From DASQFY01 sp036397815 (GTDB lineage Bacteria > Chloroflexota > Limnocylindria > QHBO01): 23,879 bases of DNA. The notes beneath the pieces are model-generated. The model made no database searches, had not been told where the DNA came from, and was given only the letters and a program-made list of their open reading frames with translations. The translations under genes and the position numbers were made by a program. The stretch lies in contig DASWIE010000032.1 in the NCBI GenBank assembly GCA_036397815.1, forward strand, positions 1 through 23,879, in the 5' to 3' direction. Of the stretch, positions 14,573-22,535 are shown one piece after another (positions within the stretch are counted from its first letter, which is position 1; every line of letters starts with the position of its first letter).

Positions 14573-15459
14573 CGCTGGATCACGAGCTCGGTGCCGCGAT
14601 CGACGCCTTCCTGCTCGAGCTCCGCGTCGAGCGCGGCCTCTCGCCGTTGACCGTGGCCGCCTACCGCCGTGACCTGGCGCAGTTCGCGCGGGCGGCCGGC
14701 GGCGGCTGGCGGCACGATCCGGAGCCGGTGCGCGATTTCGTCAACGCGCTGCGGAGAACCGGCCGGCGGCCGAGCACCCAGGCGCGCAAGGTGGCGGCCA
14801 TCCGCAGCTTCTATGGTTTTGCTCTTCGCGAGGGGCTTGCCGAACGCGACGTGGCCGGCCTGCTCGATGCGCCCCGGCCGGGGAGCTACCTGCCCGACGT
14901 GCTCGATCCCGACGAGGTGGCCCGCATCCTGGACGCGCCGCCGCCGGACGAGGCGGTCGGCATCCGCGACGGCGCCATCCTGGAGCTGCTCTACGCCTGC
15001 GGGCTGCGGGTGAGCGAGCTGACCGGGCTGGACACGGACCGGGTGGACCTGGCAGGTCTCCAGGTGCGGGTGATCGGCAAGGGGAACCGCGAGCGTCGCG
15101 TGCCGATGGGGGAGCCGGCGCGGGAGCGGCTGCATCGGTACCTGGAGGGTCCGCGCGCCGCCTGGACGGCCGGCAAGCCGACGCCGGCGGCCTTCGTCAG
15201 CCAGCGCGGTGAGCGGATGCGACGGGAATCGGTCTACCGCCTGGTGCGGCGCTGGGCGCAGGCCGCGGGAGTGGTCGGACACGTCTCGCCGCACACGTTT
15301 CGGCACAGCTTTGCGACCCACCTGCTGGAGGGCGGCGCCGACCTGCGCGTGGTCCAGACCCTGCTTGGCCATGCTAGCATCAGCACCACCCAGCTCTATA
15401 CCCACCTGACCGGAGAGCGCCTGCGCGAGGTGTACACCCGGGCGCATCCACGAGCCTGA
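14569..15459 (+). CDS. xerD: Tyrosine recombinase XerD-like
   Basis: A 296-residue tyrosine recombinase of the XerC/XerD type that resolves chromosome dimers at dif sites. The N-terminal SAM-like core-binding domain (IDAFLLELRVERGLSPLTV) precedes the catalytic domain. Catalytic residues are in place: Arg147 in ACGLRVSEL, Lys171 in VIGKGNRERRVP, His242 and Arg245 in HTFRHSFATHLL, His268 in LLGHASISTTQ, and the nucleophile Tyr277. The length and the location near scpAB favour XerD over a phage integrase; no phage genes are nearby. TTG at 14569 is the start, overlapping the nadK stop; the frame continues upstream only as a shadow of nadK. Confidence 0.9.
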   Translation: MTLDHELGAAIDAFLLELRVERGLSPLTVAAYRRDLAQFARAAGGGWRHDPEPVRDFVNALRRTGRRPSTQARKVAAIRSFYGFALREGLAERDVAGLLDAPRPGSYLPDVLDPDEVARILDAPPPDEAVGIRDGAILELLYACGLRVSELTGLDTDRVDLAGLQVRVIGKGNRERRVPMGEPARERLHRYLEGPRAAWTAGKPTPAAFVSQRGERMRRESVYRLVRRWAQAAGVVGHVSPHTFRHSFATHLLEGGADLRVVQTLLGHASISTTQLYTHLTGERLREVYTRAHPRA

Positions 15460-15478
15460 GCAGCGAGAGCACCTCAAG

Positions 15479-16300
15479 ATGAGCAGCTACGCCAGGAACC
15501 TCCTCAGCCGCGGCGAGGAGGTCGTCTTCGAGAGCCGGCAGCACTGGTTCGCCGTCCTGCGCCAGACGTGGGCTTGGGTCATCGGTGCCATCATCGCCTT
15601 CGCCCTGCTGCTGTGGGTCGGCACCAACGAGAACGTGGGAGGCGAGCAGCTCGACGGCATCCTGACCGTGGTGCTGCTGATCGTCCTGATCGTGGCGCTG
15701 GCCCGCATCGGTCTGGTGATCTGGGGCTGGCGCAACCAGGAGTACCTGGTGACCACTCGCCGGATCATCAAGGCGGAGGGCATCTTCAACAAGGAGATGG
15801 GCGACTCCAGCCTGGAGAAGGTGAACGACGCGCACCTGACCCAGAGCTGGCTGGGCCGCATCTTCGACTACGGCACGCTCGACATCATGACCGCCGCCGA
15901 GGATTCGGTGGCCATCCAGGACTACTACTTCCTGGCCGAGCCGGTGAAGTTCAAGATCGCGATGCTCAACCAGAAGGAGCGCCTGGAGCGCCCCGAGCTG
16001 GCCCCGCCGCCCTCGCAACGCCCCGCCGCCTCGCCGCAGATGCAGCGCGCGGACCCGATGCCACCGCGGGCCGGATCGGACCGCGTCTCCGAGGTGCGCG
16101 CCGAATCGGCGCCGGCAGTCGCCGAGGCCCCGAGCTCGACCCCAGTGCCAGAGGCGTCCGCTGCCAGCAGCCAAGGCAATGAGGGTTCGAGCAACAAGCT
16201 GGCGGCCACGCTGGAGAGCCTGGCCGGTCTCCGGGACCGCGGGCTGATCACGCCCGAGGAGTACGAGGCGAAGAAGCGCGAGCTCCTGGAGCGCATGTAG
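15479..16300 (+). CDS. Membrane protein with bacterial PH (bPH2) and SHOCT domains
   Basis: A 273-residue protein. Two membrane helices (about residues 31-50, WVIGAIIAFALLLWVG, and 60-85) precede a bPH2/DUF304-type region containing EYLVTTRRIIKAEGIFNK, then LEKVNDAHLTQSWLGRIFDY and GTLDIMTAAED. A Pro/Ala/Ser-rich linker (about 175-235) leads to a C-terminal SHOCT domain (LESLAGLRDRGLITPEEYEA, then KKRELLERM), a short oligomerisation motif. bPH2 membrane proteins of the YdbS/YdbT type are linked to cell-envelope traits, but no function is assigned here. ATG at 15479 is 19 bases after xerD, with no strong ribosome site. Confidence 0.85.
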   Translation: MSSYARNLLSRGEEVVFESRQHWFAVLRQTWAWVIGAIIAFALLLWVGTNENVGGEQLDGILTVVLLIVLIVALARIGLVIWGWRNQEYLVTTRRIIKAEGIFNKEMGDSSLEKVNDAHLTQSWLGRIFDYGTLDIMTAAEDSVAIQDYYFLAEPVKFKIAMLNQKERLERPELAPPPSQRPAASPQMQRADPMPPRAGSDRVSEVRAESAPAVAEAPSSTPVPEASAASSQGNEGSSNKLAATLESLAGLRDRGLITPEEYEAKKRELLERM

Positions 16301-16301
16301 G

Positions 16302-17201
16302 GTGGAGCCGGTCCGCCGGGGCGCACTGCCCGACGGGCTCTACGGGCAGGAGCTTGAACGCCGTATCGACGAGGCCGCGGCCTTTGTCCGCGAACGACTG
16401 GGAACCGTCCCGGCGCTCGCCCAACCCCGACTCGCCTTCATCCTGGGCTCCGGGCTGGGCGGCGTGGCCGACCTGCTCGCCCCCGAGCCCCGCGTCCGGA
16501 TCCGCTATGGCGACATCCCGCACGTGCCTCCGTCCGAAGTTGCGGGCCATGCCGGTGAGCTGATCTGCGGGCAGGCCCACGGGACTCCGATCCTGCTGCT
16601 GTCGGGGCGAGCGCATCCGTACGAGGGCTGGAGCCACCGCCAGGCGACCCTGCTGCTGCGCGCCTGCCTCTCGCTGGGGATCAAGACGCTGGTCCTCACC
16701 AATGCCGCGGGTGGCGTGAATCCCGCATTCGAGCCCGGCGACGTGATGCTGATCGCGGACGCCATGAACCTCTCCGGCGACAACCCATTGAGGGGACCCA
16801 ACCTGGACAGGTTCGGCCCGCGGTTCGTGCCCATGACCGATGCCTTCGACGTCGAGCTGCGGGCGCGCGCGCGGACGGCCGCCGAGCGCGGCGACGTTAC
16901 ATTGCGCGAAGGCGTGTACGTGATGCTCGCTGGACCGAGCTACGAGATGCGGGCGGAGCTCCGCATGCTCGGCCAGCTTGGTGCCGATGCGGTCGGCATG
17001 TCGACGGTCCACGAGGTCCTGGTGGCGCGCCACATGGGGGTGAAAGTGCTCGGCTTCAGCCTGATCACCAACAAAGCGACCCCCGACATGGAGGGCGAGG
17101 TCAACCACGAGGAGGTGCTCGCCATGGGGCCTATCGGCGCGGCGCGCCTGGTGAGCCTGCTCCGTGAGCTGCTGCCGGACCTCGTCCCCGAGCTAGGCTG
17201 A
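16302..17201 (+). CDS. punA: Purine nucleoside phosphorylase (trimeric PNP/MTAP family)
   Basis: A 299-residue enzyme of the PNP/MTAP phosphorylase superfamily, which splits purine nucleosides with phosphate for base salvage. Family motifs in order are FILGSGLGGVADLL (phosphate-binding, near residue 50), then LLLSGRAHPYEG, LVLTNAAGGVNPAF, YVMLAGPSYEMRAE, DAVGMSTVHEVL and FSLITNKATPD, with the base-specifying Asn in the last block. These fit the low-molecular-mass trimeric inosine/guanosine-type PNP; methylthioadenosine phosphorylase is less likely. GTG at 16302 lies one base after the previous TAG. The stop overlaps the next ATG as TGATG. Confidence 0.92.
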   Translation: MEPVRRGALPDGLYGQELERRIDEAAAFVRERLGTVPALAQPRLAFILGSGLGGVADLLAPEPRVRIRYGDIPHVPPSEVAGHAGELICGQAHGTPILLLSGRAHPYEGWSHRQATLLLRACLSLGIKTLVLTNAAGGVNPAFEPGDVMLIADAMNLSGDNPLRGPNLDRFGPRFVPMTDAFDVELRARARTAAERGDVTLREGVYVMLAGPSYEMRAELRMLGQLGADAVGMSTVHEVLVARHMGVKVLGFSLITNKATPDMEGEVNHEEVLAMGPIGAARLVSLLRELLPDLVPELG

Positions 17202-17839
17202 TGCTGTTCGGCAACATCTCGCTCCCGCAGCTGCTGGCGATCGTGATCGCGCTGGTGGTGGGCATCACCTTCCACGAGTTCAGCCACGCCGTCGTGGCGG
17301 ACCAGCTGGGGGATCACCGGCCTCGCGCTCTGGGGCGCGTCAGCCTGAACCCGGCGGCGCACATCGATCCGGTAGGCGCGATCTTCTTTCTACTGGCCGG
17401 CTTCGGCTGGGGCAGGCCTGTGCCGGTCAACGCCTACGCGCTGCGACCGGGCAGGATCGGGATGGCCTACGTGGCGGCCGCCGGGCCGCTTGCCAACCTG
17501 GTGGTCGCGACGGCCTTCGCCGTCGTCTTCCGCGCGCTCGAGCTCGGCGGGCTGATCGGTGCCGGCTCGGGCTTCGTCGGCGGGCTGCTCTTCTCGATCG
17601 TCTTCTACAACGCGGCGCTCGGCCTCTTCAACCTGCTCCCCATCCCGCCGCTGGACGGCTACAACCTGGTGTTGCCCTTCCTGCCGCCGCGCACCGCCTT
17701 CGCCGTGCAGCGCTACGCCACCTATGGGGTGCTGGCCCTGCTGCTGCTGATCGTGCTCTCGTACGGCGGCGGGTCCGGGCCGCTCGACTGGCTCTTCGGT
17801 GCCGCCCGATGGATCACGGGGCTGCTGACCGGTGCATAG
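17201..17839 (+). CDS. Site-2 protease-like M50 family membrane metalloprotease
   Basis: A 212-residue multi-pass protein of the short M50/S2P-like group. The zinc motif HEFSH (His25, Glu26, His29) lies in the first membrane helix, and the second active-site motif NLLPIPPLDG (Asn144 to Gly153) supplies the third ligand, Asp152. The intervening GRVSLNPAAHIDPVGAIFF is the family-typical loop. No PDZ domain is present, which separates it from RseP. The substrate is unknown; relatives are often found beside scpA/scpB or tryptophanyl-tRNA synthetase genes. ATG at 17201 overlaps the preceding stop, and its end overlaps the next GTG by eight bases. Confidence 0.9.
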   Translation: MLFGNISLPQLLAIVIALVVGITFHEFSHAVVADQLGDHRPRALGRVSLNPAAHIDPVGAIFFLLAGFGWGRPVPVNAYALRPGRIGMAYVAAAGPLANLVVATAFAVVFRALELGGLIGAGSGFVGGLLFSIVFYNAALGLFNLLPIPPLDGYNLVLPFLPPRTAFAVQRYATYGVLALLLLIVLSYGGGSGPLDWLFGAARWITGLLTGA

Positions 17840-18317
17840 GGTCGGGCAGTTCATCGGGCATCTGACGGCGCGTGTTCGGCCCGACGAGGCGGAGCTCGCG
17901 CGACGGATGCTGCCGGACGCCGCCTGGCCGCTCTTCGCCTCCATGCCGGTCGCGGATCGGCGGCACGGCCTGGACGTCGCGCGGCGCCTGCTGGCGGCCG
18001 GCCACGACGACCCGGACCTGCTGGCGGCCGCGCTCCTGCACGATGCCGCCAAGGGAGATCGCCTGCGCCTGTGGCATCGCGTGGCGGGCGTGCTGCTGGA
18101 GGCGTTCGCGCCGCGCAATCTCGCGCGCCTGGCGTCGCCGGACCCGCAATCGTGGCGCCATCCGTTCCATCTCTACCTGCACCACGCCGGGTTGTCAGCC
18201 GACGCCGCGCGGGCCGCCGGCTGCTCCGAACGCACGGTCGCGTTCATTCGCGGCTCGGCCCCCTTCTCGGACAGCGCGCTGGCGACCGCGTTCCACCTGG
18301 CCGACGAGGCATCCTAG
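17832..18317 (+). CDS. HD-domain protein
   Basis: A 161-residue protein with an HD-superfamily phosphohydrolase pattern: His45 in RRHGLDVARRLL, then His70-Asp71 in ALLHDAAKGD, and later histidines in HPFHLYLHHAGL. These would bind one or two metals. HD proteins act on nucleotides or cyclic dinucleotides among other substrates; nothing here identifies the substrate. GTG at 17832 overlaps the M50 protease by eight bases, implying coupling. Only four bases separate its TAG from the scpA ATG. Confidence 0.78.
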   Translation: MHRVGQFIGHLTARVRPDEAELARRMLPDAAWPLFASMPVADRRHGLDVARRLLAAGHDDPDLLAAALLHDAAKGDRLRLWHRVAGVLLEAFAPRNLARLASPDPQSWRHPFHLYLHHAGLSADAARAAGCSERTVAFIRGSAPFSDSALATAFHLADEAS

Positions 18318-18321
18318 ACCG

Positions 18322-19104
18322 ATGCCTCTCGAGCCGATCCCGATCCAGCCCGACCCCGGCGCGGCGCCGTCACCGCTCGCGCCGGCGGATTTCGAGGTGC
18401 GCCTGGAGGTCTTTGCCGGGCCGCTCGACCTGCTGCTGCGCCTGATCGAGTCGCGCCAGCTCGATGTGCTCACCGTGCCCCTCGCCGACCTGGCCGATGC
18501 GTACGTGGCCCACCTGGCCAACCACCCGCTCGATCCCGCCCAGCTCGCCGATTTCGTGGCGATCGCCTCGCAGCTGATCCTGCTCAAGTCGCGACGCATG
18601 CTGCCTGGGGAGCCCCTGCCGGCCGCGGTGACGGCCGAGGATGAGCCGGACGAGGAGGAGCTGCGGAGGCGGCTGGTCGAGTACCGCGCCCTGCGCGATG
18701 TCGCTCGCCACCTCGGTGAGCGCGACCTGGCGGCGCCCGCCTACCGTCGCGAGCCGAGGGAGTCGGACCTGCCGCTGGCGGCCGCGCCGCCGCTGTCGCC
18801 GCGCCTGCTGAGCGAGGTGCTCGACCTGCTGGCCGCGATCCCGGAGCCGGAAGCGCCGCCGCCCGAGGTCGTGCCGCGCGAGATCACGATCGCGATGCAG
18901 ATCGCGGTCCTGCGCGCCGCGATGGGCAGCGCCGGCAAGGTGCTCCTCCAGCGGGTGCTGGCTACCTGCACCTCGCGGACGCAGGTGACGGTCACCTTCC
19001 TGGCCCTGCTGGAGCTGGTCCGTCGTCAGGAGGCCCGCGTCGAGCAGCAGGAGCTGTTCGGCCCGATCCTGATCCGGGCCATGCCCGGGAAGCCGGTCTC
19101 GTGA
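18322..19104 (+). CDS. scpA: Segregation and condensation protein A (kleisin)
   Basis: A 260-residue ScpA, the kleisin that bridges SMC heads together with ScpB during chromosome compaction. The N-terminal signature is clear: FEVRLEVFAGPLDLLLRLIE, then SRQLDVLTVPLADLADAYV, followed by FVAIASQLILLKSRRMLPG. A middle acidic/variable segment (EDEPDEEELRRRLVEYRALR) and a C-terminal winged-helix region (VTVTFLALLELVRRQE) complete the family pattern. ATG at 18322 is chosen because the conserved domain starts about 25 residues in; the frame continues upstream only as a shadow of the HD gene. The GTGA overlap with scpB is usual for this pair. Confidence 0.95.
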   Translation: MPLEPIPIQPDPGAAPSPLAPADFEVRLEVFAGPLDLLLRLIESRQLDVLTVPLADLADAYVAHLANHPLDPAQLADFVAIASQLILLKSRRMLPGEPLPAAVTAEDEPDEEELRRRLVEYRALRDVARHLGERDLAAPAYRREPRESDLPLAAAPPLSPRLLSEVLDLLAAIPEPEAPPPEVVPREITIAMQIAVLRAAMGSAGKVLLQRVLATCTSRTQVTVTFLALLELVRRQEARVEQQELFGPILIRAMPGKPVS

Positions 19105-19733
19105 CCCAGGCGGACGAGCTTGGCCCGTACTACGAGGCCCTGCTCTTCATCGCCGAGCGGCCGCTGACCACCGCCGAGCTGGCCGAGCTGGGCGGCGTGC
19201 CGCGGGTCCATGCGGAGGCGACGCTGGCCGGCCTGGCGGAGGAGCTGGCCGATGACGGCCGCGGCCTGCGTCTGCAGCATTCCGACGATGCCTGGCAGCT
19301 GGTCACCGCCCCTGAGGTCGGGCACCGCCTGGCGGCTTATGCGGCGCGCGAGGAGGCACGGCTGAGCCCAGCCGCGCTCGAAGCGCTGGCGGTGATCGCC
19401 TACCGCCAACCGTGCACCCGAGCGGAGGTGGATCGCGTGCGCGGCGTCGACTCGGACTACGTGATCCGCTCGCTCCTGCACCGGCGGCTGATCGTGGAGG
19501 TCGGGAGGCGCGACACGCCGGGGCGGCCGATGCTGTTCGGCACGACGTTCACGTTCCTGGAGCGCTTCGGGCTCACGTCGCTCGAGGACCTGCCGCCGCT
19601 CTCATCGGAGGCGGCAGCCCTCGCGTCGCGCACCGCGCTCGAGGAGGCGGGGGCGCAGCTCGCCGCCGCGCCGCCGGAGCCGGAGCCGGTGTCGTCGGAG
19701 CCGGTGCCGCCGGAGCCGGCGGATGCCGGCTGA
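19101..19733 (+). CDS. scpB: Segregation and condensation protein B
   Basis: A 210-residue ScpB, partner of ScpA in the SMC condensin complex. Two winged-helix domains are visible. The first begins YYEALLFIAERPLTTAELAE. The second contains LSPAALEALAVIAYRQPCTR, then VDSDYVIRSLLHRRLIVEVG and GRPMLFGTTFTFLERFGL. The last 40 or so residues are a Pro/Glu/Val/Ser-rich tail (PEPEPVSSEPVPPEP) encoded by a GGAGCCGG-type repetitive tract at about 19673-19728. GTG at 19101 overlaps scpA, and the 3' end overlaps the next ATG by 11 bases. Confidence 0.95.
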   Translation: MTQADELGPYYEALLFIAERPLTTAELAELGGVPRVHAEATLAGLAEELADDGRGLRLQHSDDAWQLVTAPEVGHRLAAYAAREEARLSPAALEALAVIAYRQPCTRAEVDRVRGVDSDYVIRSLLHRRLIVEVGRRDTPGRPMLFGTTFTFLERFGLTSLEDLPPLSSEAAALASRTALEEAGAQLAAAPPEPEPVSSEPVPPEPADAG

Positions 19734-21183
19734 GCGACTGCAGAAGCTGCTCGCCCAGGCCGGCGTCGCGTCGCGACGAGCGGCAGAATCGCTGATCGCC
19801 ACCGGTCGGGTCGTAGTCAACGGCCGGGTGGCCCAGGTGGGCGAGTCGGCCGACCCGGCGACGGACAGGATCGAGGTCGATGGCAGGCCGGTCGGGCAGG
19901 CGCAGGAGGTCGTCCACTTCGCGCTGCACAAACCAGCCGGCTACCTCTCGTCGGCCCGTGACGAGCGCGGCCGGCGGTCGGTCGTCCACCTGCTCCACGA
20001 GGCACCGGGTGCCGCCGGGCTGCGCCTCTGGCCGGCGGGGCGCCTGGACGTCGACTCCGAGGGGCTGATGGTGCTCACCAACGACGGCGAGTGGGCGAAC
20101 CGGGTCCTCCACCCCCGCTACGGGATGGAGCGCGAGTACGCGGTCCTGGTCGACCGGCCGCCACACCCCGACGAGCTGGCCGCCCTGCTCGACGGCGTCG
20201 AGCTGGAGGATGGGCCGGCGCGCCTGCTGGGCGTCCAGCGGGCCGTCCCACCACGCGAGGTCGCCCGCCGGCCCGGCGATACCGGCACCTGGCTCCGGGT
20301 ACGGGTCGCGGAGGGCCGCAAGCGGGAGGTGCGCCGCATCCTCGGCGCGGTGGCCCTGCGCGTAAAGCGACTCGTCCGCACCAGCCTCGGCCCACTGGCG
20401 CTGACGGGGCTGCGCGAGGGCCAGTCGCGACCGCTGACCCCGGCTGAGATCGCAGCGCTGGCCGGCCGCACGCCGACCGCCCGCCCCAAGCCCGCCCGCG
20501 GCGGCAGGCGTGCACCGCTGGCGATCGCGATCGATGGCCCGTCGGGATCGGGGAAGAGCACGATCGGTTTCGAGCTCGCGCGCCGGATCGGCACCAACTT
20601 CGTCGACACGGGCCTGATGTATCGCGCCCTCACCGTTGCGGCACTTGAGCGTGGCATCGACCCCGAGAACGGCGAGGCGCTTGGCCGCTTGGCGAAGGCG
20701 GTACGAATCGATGTCCGGCGACCGCGGGCCGACCAGACCGATCGGCGCGAGACGGTCCTGCTGGACGGCCGTGACGTGACCGACGAGTCGCGCGCGCCCC
20801 GCGTCGATCGGGCGGTCAGCTCGGTAAGCCGGCACCCCCCCGTGCGAGATGCGATGCTGGGGGTCCAGCGCCGGGCCGCCAGGCGTGGGGAGACGGTGAT
20901 GGTCGGCCGCGACATCGGCACCGTGGTCCTGCCCGACGCGAGGCTCAAGGTCTTCCTGACGGCCAGCGCCGCGGTGCGCGCAGCGCGGCGAGCGGCGGAG
21001 ATGGGTCGCCCCGACCGGCTGGATCGGTACCTGGCCGAGATCGAGGAGCGCGACCTCGCCGATACCGGCCGCCCGGTTGCCCCGCTGCGCAAGGCGGCCG
21101 GCGCGCTCGTCCTGGACACCGGCGAGCTGGGAGTGGACGCCAGCGTCGAGGCCATCGTGGCTCACCTGCCGGCGGCGCGCTGA
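19723..21183 (+). CDS. Fusion: RluB-family 23S rRNA pseudouridine synthase and cytidylate kinase
   Basis: One uninterrupted 486-residue frame carries two normally separate enzymes. Residues 1-245 are an RsuA/RluB-type pseudouridine synthase: an S4 domain (RLQKLLAQAGVASRRAAESL), HFALHKPAGYLSS, the catalytic GRLDVDSEGLMVLTNDG with Asp109, and GRKREVRRIL. A basic Pro/Ala linker (about 246-266, ending KPARGGRRAP) joins it to cytidylate kinase: Walker A GPSGSGKST (272-280), VDTGLMYRAL, VLLDGRDVTDE, GRDIGTVVLPDA (395 onward), and the lid/C-terminal RDLADTGRPVAPLRKAAGAL. All key residues appear intact, so both activities are expected. scpA-scpB-rluB-cmk are adjacent separate genes in actinobacteria, so the fusion probably arose by loss of the rluB stop. 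ATG at 19723 is well placed. Confidence 0.93.
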   Translation: MPAERLQKLLAQAGVASRRAAESLIATGRVVVNGRVAQVGESADPATDRIEVDGRPVGQAQEVVHFALHKPAGYLSSARDERGRRSVVHLLHEAPGAAGLRLWPAGRLDVDSEGLMVLTNDGEWANRVLHPRYGMEREYAVLVDRPPHPDELAALLDGVELEDGPARLLGVQRAVPPREVARRPGDTGTWLRVRVAEGRKREVRRILGAVALRVKRLVRTSLGPLALTGLREGQSRPLTPAEIAALAGRTPTARPKPARGGRRAPLAIAIDGPSGSGKSTIGFELARRIGTNFVDTGLMYRALTVAALERGIDPENGEALGRLAKAVRIDVRRPRADQTDRRETVLLDGRDVTDESRAPRVDRAVSSVSRHPPVRDAMLGVQRRAARRGETVMVGRDIGTVVLPDARLKVFLTASAAVRAARRAAEMGRPDRLDRYLAEIEERDLADTGRPVAPLRKAAGALVLDTGELGVDASVEAIVAHLPAAR

Positions 21184-21854
21184 TGCGGACCTGGTTCTTC
21201 CACCCTGGGGCGGTGCTGACCAGCTGGCTGCTGTGGCTGATCGGGCCCGGCCGGGTGGAGGGCCTGGAGCATGCCCCCCGCATCGGGCCCTACATCCTGG
21301 TCAGCAACCATTGCTCGAACCTGGATCCACCGTTCCTGGGCTGGGCGGTGGGCCACCAGACCAGACGCATCATCCATTTCATGGCCAAAAACGAGATCCG
21401 CGGCTGGCCGCTGGTCGGCTGGCTGGCCCGGCAGTCCGGCGTCTTCTTCATCCGTCGCGGGGAGATGGACCGCGGCGCCCAGCGGATCGCGCTCGAACTA
21501 CTGGCGTCCGGCCGCGCGCTCGGCCTCTTTCCGGAAGGCACTCGCAGCCGCGACGGTCAGCTTCGAAATGGGCGCGCCGGCGCGGCGCTGCTCGCCATGC
21601 GGGCTGGCGTGCCGCTGCTGCCGGTCGGGATCGCGGGCACGCACCGAATCTTCGCCGGCCGCCGCAGCATCCCGCGACGATCGCGGGTGGCGATCCGCAT
21701 CGGCCGGCCCTTCACACTCTCGCCGCTCTCCGATGGGAGCCTGGACCGCGCCGCGCTCCAGGAGGCGACCACTCGCATCATGCGCGAGATCGCCGCGCTG
21801 CTGCCGGCCGACCAGGGCGGAACGTTGAGCGCCCCTATCGTCGAGGCGGACTAG
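21183..21854 (+). CDS. plsC: 1-acyl-sn-glycerol-3-phosphate acyltransferase (PlsC family)
   Basis: A 223-residue lysophospholipid acyltransferase. Catalytic motif I is NHCSNLD (His43, Asp48), motif II FFIRRGEMDRG, motif III FPEGTRSRDG (residues 116-125), and motif IV VPLLPVGIAGTH. It is expected to acylate lysophosphatidic acid to phosphatidic acid at the membrane; a hydrophobic N-terminus (LTSWLLWLIG) supports membrane association. ATG at 21183 overlaps the TGA of the fusion gene. PlsC next to Cmk is a common neighbourhood. This is the last gene of the + strand operon; a palindrome-rich gap follows. Confidence 0.94.
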   Translation: MRTWFFHPGAVLTSWLLWLIGPGRVEGLEHAPRIGPYILVSNHCSNLDPPFLGWAVGHQTRRIIHFMAKNEIRGWPLVGWLARQSGVFFIRRGEMDRGAQRIALELLASGRALGLFPEGTRSRDGQLRNGRAGAALLAMRAGVPLLPVGIAGTHRIFAGRRSIPRRSRVAIRIGRPFTLSPLSDGSLDRAALQEATTRIMREIAALLPADQGGTLSAPIVEAD

Positions 21855-21859
21855 CCCGC

Positions 21860-21976
21860 AGCACTGAGGGTGCTTCAAGCGGCGTGTTCCGCCCGGATCA
21901 GTGCTCCGGCAGCACGGTGCGTGCTCCTGGAGCACCGCATCGGCCAGTTACTGTCGGTCGTAGCACCCCGTGTGCT
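21860..21976 (+). repeat. Cluster of AGCAC/GTGCT hairpins between convergent genes
   Basis: Three hairpins with 5-bp stems AGCAC/GTGCT (either orientation) and 5-base loops lie at 21860-21874, 21901-21915 and 21962-21976. A fourth, stronger hairpin at 21918-21939 has GTGCTC/GAGCAC plus TGC/GCA pairs across one bulge. GCGG/CCGC adds a small one at 21879-21892. They fill the gap between convergent plsC and the J-domain gene and could act as a two-way terminator, although no T-run follows on either strand. A sibling hairpin lies at 7704-7718. Confidence 0.55.
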
Positions 21977-22000
21977 GACGCCCGGCCAGCGCGGCCCCTC

Positions 22001-22501
22001 TCACGGCGCCGCCGTCGTTACCGCCTCCTCCGATTGAACCGCGTCGGGATTGCGAGGCATCGTGGACGCCAGTCCCGCCAGCAGCACGAACAGAATCAGC
22101 AGCGCCACCACCAGCACCAGCGCAATGCAGCCCAGGCTCAGCCCGGCCATGGCCTGCTCGTCGCGCATCGCCTCGGCCCGATACTCCGCCCAGCCGGTCC
22201 AGGTGGCGTTCGACCCCTCGCCCGGCGCCACCGGCCGCACGTGCTGGCCACGCGCCTCGGGCCTGGGCGCCCAGTGACCGGTGGCAACTCCCCCGTGCGC
22301 CGCATCCCACGCCGCTCGCCGCGCGGGGTCGGAGAGCACGTGCCACGCCCAGTTCACCTTGGCCATCGCCTCCGCGCCGCCGCCCGGGAGGTCGGGGTGG
22401 TGCTGCTTGGCCATCGAGCGGTAGGCGCGAGCCACCTCCGCACGACCCGCGTTGCGCCGGATGCGAAGGACGGCGTATGGATCGGGGTCGCGCTCCCGCA
22501 T
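22001..22501 (-). CDS. J-domain protein with C-terminal membrane helix
   Basis: A 166-residue minus-strand protein. The N-terminal J domain (DPYAVLRIRRNAGRAEVARA) has the HPD motif in KQHHPDLPGG and the usual VNWAWHVLSDPARRAAWDAA end, so it should stimulate a DnaK-type ATPase. It lacks the G/F and zinc-finger regions of true DnaJ. After a linker of about 50 residues comes one strong membrane helix (LGCIALVLVVALLILFVLLA) and a short polar tail, suggesting a membrane-tethered co-chaperone. ATG at 22501 gives the compact J-protein start. ATG at 22552 would add 17 residues and place the start 20 bases from the divergent ispH ATG. No clear ribosome site favours either. Confidence 0.82.
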   Translation of the reverse strand: MRERDPDPYAVLRIRRNAGRAEVARAYRSMAKQHHPDLPGGGAEAMAKVNWAWHVLSDPARRAAWDAAHGGVATGHWAPRPEARGQHVRPVAPGEGSNATWTGWAEYRAEAMRDEQAMAGLSLGCIALVLVVALLILFVLLAGLASTMPRNPDAVQSEEAVTTAAP

Positions 22502-22535
22502 GCCGTGCAGTGTGTGGCCAAGCCATGGTGCCGCG

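Noticed and set aside
14569..15459. Phage integrase, suggesting a prophage or integrative element
   Set aside because: The protein has standard XerD size and sits in a conserved housekeeping block without tRNA, excisionase or phage genes.
19573..21165. Long minus-strand open frame (530 residues) opposite scpB and the RluB-Cmk fusion
   Set aside because: It has no recognisable motifs and lies wholly opposite genes with intact catalytic motifs; long antisense frames are expected at this GC content.
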